From NCBI GenBank assembly GCA_020056545.1, contig JAGVHM010000169.1, positions 1-12,740 on the forward strand: a stretch of DNA of 12,740 bases. Direction: 5' to 3'. Position numbers and translations under genes: made by a program. Shown here in pieces: positions 1 to 6,265 of the stretch; the first letter of the stretch is position 1; each line of letters begins with the position of its first letter. The notes below the pieces were generated by a model. The model made no database searches. It saw only the letters and a list, made by a program, of their open reading frames with translations, and had not been told where the DNA came from. The stretch comes from a bacterium (GTDB lineage Bacteria > Desulfobacterota > Deferrimicrobia > Deferrimicrobiales > Deferrimicrobiaceae).

Positions 1-77
1 CAGACAAGCACCATCTCGGCGCCCGTGAACAACCCTTCCATCAGGAGGCAGAAGGCTATGGCGGCGAGGAATTCCAC
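1..77 (-). CDS. Second CNNM-type membrane protein (3' partial, first 25 codons)
   Basis: A frame opens with GTG at 77, two nucleotides after the stop of the preceding CNNM gene, and stays open to the window edge. The 25 complete codons encode a hydrophobic segment, MEFLAAIAFCLLMEGLFT followed by GAEMVLV. The pattern 'hydrophobic run, x-L-F-x-G-x-E-x-x-x-V' matches the first transmembrane helix of CNNM/DUF21 proteins, as in the AFFSSVETAFFAL of its neighbour. With a strong ribosome binding site at standard spacing, this is most likely the start of a tandem paralogue. Tandem pairs of such genes are common in deltaproteobacteria. Only the first helix is visible, so the CBS and CorC domains cannot be confirmed and another membrane protein is possible. 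Confidence 0.7.
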   Translation of the reverse strand, partial: MEFLAAIAFCLLMEGLFTGAEMVLV

Positions 78-79
78 TG

Positions 80-1330
80 TCAGCTCTCCCCTCCGCCGGT
101 TTCCCGCACGCCGACCTCGACGATGCGGATCCCCTTCAGCCTCTCCACCGTGAACCGATTGGATCCAAGCACGATCGAATCGCCCCTGCCGGGAAGCCGC
201 CCGAACTCGTGGAGCAGAAGCCCGGCGACGGTGTCCCACTCCTCGTCCGGCAGCTCCGTGCCGAACTCCTTGTTGAAAAGGCGCATGTTCGTCTTCCCCA
301 ATACGCGGAACGTCCCGTCCGGACGGCGGACGATCTCCTTCTCCTCCCGGTCGTGCTCCTCACGGATGTCGCCGAACAGCTCTTCCAGAACGTCTTCCAG
401 CGAGATGATCCCGACCAGCTCCCCGAATTCGTCGACCACCAGCGCAAGATGGACCTTTATCTTCTGGAAATCGCGCAGAATCAACGGCAGCCGCTTCGAT
501 GCCGGTATTACGAGTGGAGGCTTCACGAGCGCCCGCCAGTCGACGTCGTCCCTGCCCTCCCCCATCGAGCGGAGAAGCTCCTTGAAATGCAGGACGCCGA
601 TCACGTTCTGCCGCACTCCTTCGTAGACGGGGATCCGGGACCGGCGGTACTTGCGGAACTGCGACAGGAGCTCTCCGTAGGGAAGCTCGGCGGGAACCAT
701 GAACACGTCCGCAAAGGGTGTCATGATCTCCCCCGCCCGCCGGTCGGTCAGCTCGAATATGTTGTGTATGAGCTCTTTTTCCCCCGGATCGATCGTGCCG
801 GTTTCCTCGCCAACGTCCACCATGGCGCGGAATTCCTTTTCCGACAGCCCTCCATGGGCCTGCGGGAGCGTGCCTCCCCCTACCAGGCGCAGGATCCAAG
901 AGGCCGCCTTATCCAGGAGGAACCGTGCCGGGGATGCGATCCAGGCGAACGCCTTGAACGGCCTGACTGCGATTAGCGACCAGGCGCGGGCGCGAGGCCA
1001 GGCGATGCACTTGGGCGCGATATCCCCGACGATAAGGATGCCCAGCGTGCCGATGAACAACGCCATCAGTTCACCGTGGGCGGGGAACTTCCGTATTAAC
1101 CAAGCCGCGATCACGGAGGAGATCGCCACGTTGGCGATCTCGTTGCCTATGAAGATCGTCGCGATTATCTTACCGGGCGCCTCGAGCATCTTCTCTATCG
1201 TGCCGGCAAGGCGGTTCCCCTCCTCCCTCCATTTGAGGAAGTCCAGGCGGCGCAGCGCGAAGAACGCCGTCTCCACCGAAGAGAAGAATGCGGATGCGGC
1301 GAAAAGGAAGGGCAGCAGCAGGAGTTTCAT
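80..1330 (-). CDS. CNNM/CorC-HlyC family membrane protein (CBS-pair, hemolysin-like)
   Basis: This is an inner-membrane protein of the CNNM (DUF21) family, whose characterised members move or regulate Mg2+ and other divalent cations; 'hemolysin' is a legacy name. From the ATG at 1330 it has 416 residues. The CNNM domain covers about 1-150, with hydrophobic segments near 1-24, 55-79, 86-104 and 117-137, the N-terminal AFFSSVETAFFAL signature and GDIAPK (102-107), where most relatives have GExxPK. Two CBS domains follow (about 200-260, 265-325), the second ending DEFGELVGIISLEDVLEEL. A CorC/HlyC transporter-associated domain (about 330-410) closes the protein. The start lies 8 nt after the thiL stop without a clear Shine-Dalgarno. 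An upstream in-frame ATG at 1441 lies inside thiL and would add 37 non-family residues. The exact ion and direction are unknown. Confidence 0.93.
   Translation of the reverse strand: MKLLLLPFLFAASAFFSSVETAFFALRRLDFLKWREEGNRLAGTIEKMLEAPGKIIATIFIGNEIANVAISSVIAAWLIRKFPAHGELMALFIGTLGILIVGDIAPKCIAWPRARAWSLIAVRPFKAFAWIASPARFLLDKAASWILRLVGGGTLPQAHGGLSEKEFRAMVDVGEETGTIDPGEKELIHNIFELTDRRAGEIMTPFADVFMVPAELPYGELLSQFRKYRRSRIPVYEGVRQNVIGVLHFKELLRSMGEGRDDVDWRALVKPPLVIPASKRLPLILRDFQKIKVHLALVVDEFGELVGIISLEDVLEELFGDIREEHDREEKEIVRRPDGTFRVLGKTNMRLFNKEFGTELPDEEWDTVAGLLLHEFGRLPGRGDSIVLGSNRFTVERLKGIRIVEVGVRETGGGES
86..94 (-). promoter_or_regulatory. Strong ribosome binding site before the leftmost gene
   Basis: GGAGGGGAG on the minus strand lies eight nucleotides before a GTG at 77 and within the last codons of the upstream CNNM gene. 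It is the main evidence that a further gene starts at 77. Confidence 0.7.
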
Positions 1331-1338
1331 GAAAGGGA

Positions 1339-2421
1339 TCAGTTTCGGCGTCGCGGGGAGCGGTTGCCCGCAGCGGCGACCGAAGGCGCGAAGGATGAAA
1401 AGTGGGAGAACCCGCTCGGAAGCTCGAGGCCCGCAAGCCAAGAACCGTCGGCCCTGTGCACCCGGACGCCTCCCTTCCTCGTCACAACGCCGATGGGGAA
1501 AGCCCCTGCCGGAAACTTCCGCGAGGCCCGGAGGAAGGCGTCGTGCCTGTGCGGGCGCACGGCCATCAACAGTTCGTAATCCTCCCCGCCGGCGAGAAAG
1601 GCGGCCATGGGGTCCTCCCCCAGCTCCTTGGCGGCTTTACGGAACCCCGGCGAGAGCCGGAACGCCTTCTCGTTCAGGATAGCGCCCATTCCTCCGGGCG
1701 CAAGCAGGTGGGAGAGGTCCGGAAGCAGGCCGTCGGAGAGATCGATCATCGCCGATACGGCGCCGCAACCGGCCGCGCCCGCTCCTTCCTCGCAGCGAGC
1801 CACCGGCTCAAGGTGGCGACGCATCGCCTTGCGCATCCATCCGGATGGTTTGCGCGGACGCCCGCCGGAGAGAAGTCTTAAGCCCAGCCGGGACCAGCCG
1901 GGCTCGCCCGTAACGAAGAGGATGTCGCCTGGCTTTGCGCCCGTTCGCGTGATAGCCCTGCCCGCCCGGACCTTCCCCATGACGGTGATCGACAGCACGA
2001 TCTTCTCCCCGAGGCATGTGTCTCCGCCCATCAGGCGAATACCCGACGGGCGTGCGGCCCTGGCCATCCCGCGGAAGATGCCCTCGAGGAGTTTTACGGT
2101 AGCATGGGGTGGCGCGGCCAGCGCCACCAGGTAGCAGACGGGCGAGGCGCCCATGGCTGCGAGGTCGGAAAGGTTGGCCGAGAGCGCCCGCCAGCCCAAC
2201 TCTTCAGGTAGGAAATACCGCAGATCGAAATGGGTACCTTCCACGAGGAGATCTGTCGAGAGAACCACCTTCCCCGCCGGCGACGGCAGGACGGCGGCGT
2301 CGTCCCCGATGCCGATCTCCCCCGGGCGAGCGGGTCCGCCGAACCTGCGCTTTACCCTGTCGATGAACCCGAACTCCCCGATGTCCCGCAAGAGACCCGG
2401 AGTGGGGCCGGTGCGTTTCAC
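1339..2421 (-). CDS. thiL: Thiamine-monophosphate kinase ThiL
   Basis: ThiL phosphorylates thiamine monophosphate with ATP to thiamine pyrophosphate, the last step of cofactor synthesis, in the cytoplasm. The 360-residue protein shows the family landmarks in order: GEFGFIDRV near the N-terminus, GIGDDAAV (37-44), STDLLVEGTHF (55-65), SDLAAMGA (85-92), MGGDT (131-135), the second-half IDLSDGL (226-232), AGGEDYELL (277-285) and a terminal GFSHF (337-341). About 19 Ala/Arg-rich residues follow the usual end. It starts with GTG at 2421, overlapping the lon stop by GTGA; GGAGG lies rather far upstream (14 nt), so coupling to lon is likely. No other thiamine gene is in the window. AIR synthase-fold relatives such as SelD or HypE are ruled out by these motifs. 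Confidence 0.96.
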   Translation of the reverse strand: MKRTGPTPGLLRDIGEFGFIDRVKRRFGGPARPGEIGIGDDAAVLPSPAGKVVLSTDLLVEGTHFDLRYFLPEELGWRALSANLSDLAAMGASPVCYLVALAAPPHATVKLLEGIFRGMARAARPSGIRLMGGDTCLGEKIVLSITVMGKVRAGRAITRTGAKPGDILFVTGEPGWSRLGLRLLSGGRPRKPSGWMRKAMRRHLEPVARCEEGAGAAGCGAVSAMIDLSDGLLPDLSHLLAPGGMGAILNEKAFRLSPGFRKAAKELGEDPMAAFLAGGEDYELLMAVRPHRHDAFLRASRKFPAGAFPIGVVTRKGGVRVHRADGSWLAGLELPSGFSHFSSFAPSVAAAGNRSPRRRN

Positions 2422-4931
2422 TTCTTCTTCCGGCCTCCCGCCGGCGCGCGGCGTTTCCCCGATTCCGCGTGGCCCATTCCGCGGTCCGCCAGCCGGAAGG
2501 GGTTCTTCCGCAGCGCTTTCGCTACGACATCGTCCATGCTGCTGACCATGTCGAAGGTGAACTGCCGCGCTTCGTGCTTCGGGATCTCCTCGAGGTCCTT
2601 CCGGTTCTGCTCGGGGACGATAATCTCCGTGATGCCGGCACGCAGGGCGGCCAGGGCCTTCTCCTTCAGTCCGCCTATCGGCAGGACGCGCCCCCGCAGG
2701 GTGATCTCGCCGGTCATCGCCACGTCGCGCCGGACGGGGATGCCCGTGAGCGACGAGATCAGCGCCGCCGCTATCGTGATGCCCGCGGAGGGGCCGTCCT
2801 TGGGTATCCCCCCGGCCGGCACATGTATATGGATATCGTATTTGGAGTGGAAGTCCTTCGCCAGCCCCATGCGCGAGGCCCGCGACCGCGTGTAGGTGAT
2901 CGCGGCGTGGGCGCTCTCCTTCATGACTTCCCCCAGGTGGCCGGTTATCGTGACCCCCCCTTTCCCCTTGACGAGCGACACCTCGATGAAGAGGATGTCG
3001 CCGCCGGTGGGCGTCCAGGCGAGGCCCGTCGCCACTCCGACCTCATCCTTTTCACCTTCCGTCTCCGGGAGGAACTTGTGCACTCCAAGGTATTTCGAGA
3101 GGTTCTTCGGAGTGACCGAAAACGGTCCCTTCTCCCCCTCCGCGATCTTCCGCGCCGTCTTGCGGCAGATCTGCGAGATCTCCCGCTCCAGGTTCCGCAG
3201 GCCCGCCTCCCGCGTGTACTGGTGGATGATCGCGAGGATCGCCTTGTCGGTGATCCTGAGCCGGCTTTCCTTGATCCCGTTCTCCTCCATCTGCCGGGGG
3301 ATCAGGAACCGCTTCGCGATGGCCAGCTTGTCGACGTCGGTGTACCCCGACAGGTGGATGATCTCCATCCGGTCCTTCAAGGCCGGCGGGACGGGGTCGA
3401 TGATGTTGGCGGTGGCGATGAACAGAACCTTCGACAGGTCGAAAGGCACGTTGAGGTAGTTGTCGCTGAAAGCGAAGTTCTGCTCCGGATCGAGCACCTC
3501 CAGCAGGGCCGCTGAAGGGTCTCCACGGAAATCGGCCCCCAGCTTGTCTATCTCGTCCAGCATGAACACGGGGTTTCTCATCCCCGCCTGCTTCATCCCC
3601 TGTATGATCCTCCCGGGAAGCGCGCCCACGTAGGTTCGGCGGTGCCCGCGGATCTCGGCCTCGTCCCGGATGCCTCCAAGCGACATCCTGATGAACTTGC
3701 GGCCCATCGATCTCGCTATCGACTTGCCAAGCGAGGTCTTACCGACGCCGGGCGGCCCCACGAAGCAGAGGATCGGCCCCTTCATCTTCTCCTTGAGCTT
3801 GCGGACGGCCAGGTATTCCAGTATCCGCTCCTTTACCTTCTCGAGGTCGTGGTGGTCCTCGTCCAGTATCTTCTTCGCCTTGGAGATGTGTATGTTGTCC
3901 TTCGTCTCCTTCTTCCAGGGAAGCTCCACCATCCAGTCGAGGTAGGTCCGCACGACCGATGACTCGGCCGAGTCCGGGTGCATCCCCTCGAGGCGGCGAA
4001 GCTGCTTGTCCGCTTCCTTCTGCACCTCTTCCGGCATCCCCGCTTCCTTGACCTTCCCGCGCAGGTCGTCGATCTCCTCCGCCTTGCCGTCGAGGTCGCC
4101 AAGCTCCGTCTTTATCGCCTTGAGCTGCTCGCGGAGGAAGTACTCCCGCTGGCTCTTGGACATCTCCTCCTTGGCCTGGTTCTGGATCTTGGCCTGCATG
4201 TCGGCGAGCTGAAGCTCCCGCGAAAGCAGGTTGTTCACCAGCGTCAGACGGGCCACGGGATCGGCCTCTTCCAGGACCCCCTGCGCCTCCTCGATCTTGA
4301 GCCGCAGGTTGGAGGCGACAAGATCCGCCAGCACGCCGGGGTTGCTGATGTTCTCCGTGACCATAAGGATCTCGACCGGCATGTTCTTGAGAGAAAGGAT
4401 CTTCTCGATCTTCTCGCGGGATGCGCGCATCAGCGCCTCCACTTCCAGCGGCCCTTCCTTGACGGGAGGTTCGACGATCCGGTCGATGCGGACACGGACC
4501 GAGGGGCGGGACTCGAAGAACTCGACGATCCTCCCCTTGACGACCCCCTGTATGAGGATCTTGAGGCGTCCGTCCGGAAGCTTCAGCATCCGCATGATCA
4601 TCGCGACGGTGCCGGTGCGGTAGAGGTCCTCCACCTTCGGCTCCTCAACGGAGGGGTCCTTCTGCGTCGCCAGGAAGATGTGACGGTCCCGCGACAGCGC
4701 CTCCTCCACGGCCGCGATCGACCCCTCCCGCCCGACGAACAGCGGCAGGGTCATGTATGGGAAGATCACGATATCCCGCACCGGAAGCAGGGGCAGGACG
4801 GACGGGATCTCCGGGGCCGTTTCCTTCGGCCCACCTTCCTCCCGCTTCTCGGGCAACGGAGCGTGCTCCCCTTCAGGTTGCGCGGCTGGCCGTATTTCCG
4901 GCTCTTCAGGCCTGGTCGGTTCGTCCGCCAT
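2418..4931 (-). CDS. lon: ATP-dependent Lon protease (LonA type)
   Basis: Lon is a hexameric cytoplasmic AAA+ serine protease that degrades misfolded and regulatory proteins. From the ATG at 4931 the protein has 837 residues. An acidic, Pro/Glu-rich N-terminal extension (1-42) precedes the substrate-binding LON domain (about 43-240, starting VLPLLPVRDIVIFPYMTLPL). A coiled-coil segment (about 245-320) follows. The AAA+ module has Walker A GPPGVGKT (392-399) and Walker B MLDEID (457-462). The C-terminal protease domain has the catalytic Ser715 in PKDGPSAG and Lys756 in GGLKEK. This Ser-Lys pair and the complete N-domain mark the soluble LonA class. The last 25 or so residues are a basic tail ending GGRKKK, beyond the family core. 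The stop overlaps the thiL start (GTGA). The neighbouring Hsp20 and DnaJ/GrpE genes fit a protein quality-control unit. Confidence 0.98.
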   Translation of the reverse strand: MADEPTRPEEPEIRPAAQPEGEHAPLPEKREEGGPKETAPEIPSVLPLLPVRDIVIFPYMTLPLFVGREGSIAAVEEALSRDRHIFLATQKDPSVEEPKVEDLYRTGTVAMIMRMLKLPDGRLKILIQGVVKGRIVEFFESRPSVRVRIDRIVEPPVKEGPLEVEALMRASREKIEKILSLKNMPVEILMVTENISNPGVLADLVASNLRLKIEEAQGVLEEADPVARLTLVNNLLSRELQLADMQAKIQNQAKEEMSKSQREYFLREQLKAIKTELGDLDGKAEEIDDLRGKVKEAGMPEEVQKEADKQLRRLEGMHPDSAESSVVRTYLDWMVELPWKKETKDNIHISKAKKILDEDHHDLEKVKERILEYLAVRKLKEKMKGPILCFVGPPGVGKTSLGKSIARSMGRKFIRMSLGGIRDEAEIRGHRRTYVGALPGRIIQGMKQAGMRNPVFMLDEIDKLGADFRGDPSAALLEVLDPEQNFAFSDNYLNVPFDLSKVLFIATANIIDPVPPALKDRMEIIHLSGYTDVDKLAIAKRFLIPRQMEENGIKESRLRITDKAILAIIHQYTREAGLRNLEREISQICRKTARKIAEGEKGPFSVTPKNLSKYLGVHKFLPETEGEKDEVGVATGLAWTPTGGDILFIEVSLVKGKGGVTITGHLGEVMKESAHAAITYTRSRASRMGLAKDFHSKYDIHIHVPAGGIPKDGPSAGITIAAALISSLTGIPVRRDVAMTGEITLRGRVLPIGGLKEKALAALRAGITEIIVPEQNRKDLEEIPKHEARQFTFDMVSSMDDVVAKALRKNPFRLADRGMGHAESGKRRAPAGGRKKK

Positions 4932-4939
4932 GTCTGTCA

Positions 4940-4946
4940 CTCCCTT
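4940..4946 (-). promoter_or_regulatory. Ribosome binding site that decides the lon start
   Basis: AAGGGAG on the minus strand lies eight nucleotides before the ATG at 4931. An in-frame GTG at 4940 shares its first base with this site and would leave no spacing, so the ATG is preferred. Confidence 0.75.
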
Positions 4947-4958
4947 TCCGTATTCTCA

Positions 4959-5402
4959 CTATTCCTCTTCCGAGACGATCGGAACCCGCCGGTCCCGCCC
5001 CCGCCGTTCCATGATCTTGGGCAGGAACAGCGTCAGAACGCCTTCCTTCAGGACAGCCGTCATCCGGGCGAGGTTCACGGAGCCGCTCACGTCGAAAGCG
5101 CGATGGAACCTGCCGAAGCACCGCTCCAGGCACAGGTAGGAGGCGTCCTCCCCTCCGGTTTCGGGCGGTTTTTCCCCGGACACCTCGACCCGTGTGCCGC
5201 GCACCAGGACCTCGATGCTATCCCCGCCGACACCCGGGAGCTCCATGCGAATGACCACACCTTCCGGAGTCTCGTGCACATCCGATGGAGGGCAATACGC
5301 CGATTCTTCGGATATGTCCAGTAGTATGACCTTCCCAATCGCGACGCCGCAGGGCCGGCTCTCCGCTTCCGTTACAATCCTTTTCCTCGTTGTCCGGCTC
5401 AA
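4959..5402 (-). CDS. Small heat-shock protein, Hsp20/alpha-crystallin family
   Basis: Hsp20 proteins are ATP-independent holdases that keep unfolding proteins soluble for DnaK/DnaJ or proteases. This one has 147 residues: a short N-terminal arm (1-37), an alpha-crystallin domain (about 38-130) with DVHETPEGVVIRMELPGV and the conserved A-x-L-K-x-G-V-L pattern (GVL at 121-123), and a C-terminal tail with a V-P-I motif (140-142) that usually docks oligomers. The start is a TTG at 5402 overlapping the galU stop (TTGA). GAGAGG lies five nucleotides upstream, and I find no ATG or GTG codon upstream of the domain that serves better. It has four cysteines (18, 37, 91, 95), more than usual for the family, two of them as C-x3-C inside the domain. 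It lies 27 nt before lon, which suggests linked stress expression. Confidence 0.93.
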   Translation of the reverse strand: MSRTTRKRIVTEAESRPCGVAIGKVILLDISEESAYCPPSDVHETPEGVVIRMELPGVGGDSIEVLVRGTRVEVSGEKPPETGGEDASYLCLERCFGRFHRAFDVSGSVNLARMTAVLKEGVLTLFLPKIMERRGRDRRVPIVSEEE

Positions 5403-6265
5403 CTGATCCTCTCTTTCCTGAGGAATTCGCGCAGCGGCGGCCCTATCTCCGGATCCTTCAGCGCGAAGGAGATGTTGGCCATCAGGAACCCAAGCTTCGT
5501 CCCGGCGTCGTACCGGACCCCCTCGAATTCGTAGCCCAGCACCCTCTCTTCGGATAGCAGGGCGCGGATGGCGTCGGTCAGCTGGAGCTCGCCACCCGCC
5601 CCCGGCTTGATCGCCTGGAGGGCGGGAAAGATCGACGGCGGAAGGATGTAGCGGCCTATGATCGCAAGGTCCGAGGGCGCCTTCTCCGGCTTCGGCTTTT
5701 CCACCATGTCCACGATCTCGTACACCCCCTTGCCGATCTTCCTGCCTTCTATGATGCCGTATCGGGGAACGTGTTCCCTGGGAACCTTCTGGATCGCCAG
5801 CACGGCGCCCGCGCTGTACTTGGCATAGACGTCGATCATTTGACGCAGCACCGGCACCTTGGAGTCGATGACGTCGTCGGAGAGGATGACCGCGAACGGC
5901 TCCTCGCCGACCATGTCCATCGTGCGCAGCACCGCGTGGCCAAGGCCCAGCGGCAGGTTCTGACGTACGTAGAAGAAGTCGCCCATATCCGAGATCGAGC
6001 GGACAAGGGAATGCAGCTTCCTGTCCCCCTTCTTCGCGAGCATGGCTTCCAGCTCGAACGAGACGTCGAAGTGGTCCTCGATGGCGTTTTTTCCGCGCCC
6101 GGTGACGATGATCATGTCCCGGATCCCGGAGGCCCTCGCCTCCTCCACCCCGTGCTGGATGAGGGGCTTGTCCACGAGCGGCAGCATCTCCTTCGGGGAC
6201 GCCTTCGTCGCCGGGAGAAATCGCGTGCCGAAACCTGCCGCCGGGAACACCGCTTTCCGGATCAT
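5399..6265 (-). CDS. galU: UTP--glucose-1-phosphate uridylyltransferase GalU
   Basis: GalU makes UDP-glucose from UTP and glucose-1-phosphate in the cytoplasm, feeding cell-surface polysaccharide and other glycosylation pathways. The protein has 288 residues, normal for bacterial GalU. The nucleotidyl-transferase motif AAGFGTRFLPATKASPKEML spans residues 9-28. Others are LVDKPLIQHGVEEA (30-43), the metal-binding LSDDV (128-132), VEKPKPEKAPSDLAIIGRYI (188-207) and GGELQLTDAI (224-233). I set the start at the ATG with the strong Shine-Dalgarno. It overlaps the dinG stop by ATGA, and its own stop overlaps the Hsp20 start by TTGA. There is no other sugar-nucleotide gene in the window, so it looks like a housekeeping copy placed in this operon. 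A thymidylyltransferase (RmlA) is less likely given the GalU-type PATKASPKEML sequence. Confidence 0.95.
   Translation of the reverse strand: MIRKAVFPAAGFGTRFLPATKASPKEMLPLVDKPLIQHGVEEARASGIRDMIIVTGRGKNAIEDHFDVSFELEAMLAKKGDRKLHSLVRSISDMGDFFYVRQNLPLGLGHAVLRTMDMVGEEPFAVILSDDVIDSKVPVLRQMIDVYAKYSAGAVLAIQKVPREHVPRYGIIEGRKIGKGVYEIVDMVEKPKPEKAPSDLAIIGRYILPPSIFPALQAIKPGAGGELQLTDAIRALLSEERVLGYEFEGVRYDAGTKLGFLMANISFALKDPEIGPPLREFLRKERIS

Noticed and set aside
4932..4940. GTG at 4940 as the lon start
   Set aside because: It touches the Shine-Dalgarno sequence itself; the ATG three codons later has proper spacing. The difference is only three residues.
3978..5324. Long plus-strand open frame (448 codons) opposite lon and hsp20
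   Set aside because: It is the antisense shadow of GC-biased genes: it crosses the lon/hsp20 boundary, has Arg/Leu/His-rich composition and no family motif, while the minus strand encodes clear Lon and Hsp20.
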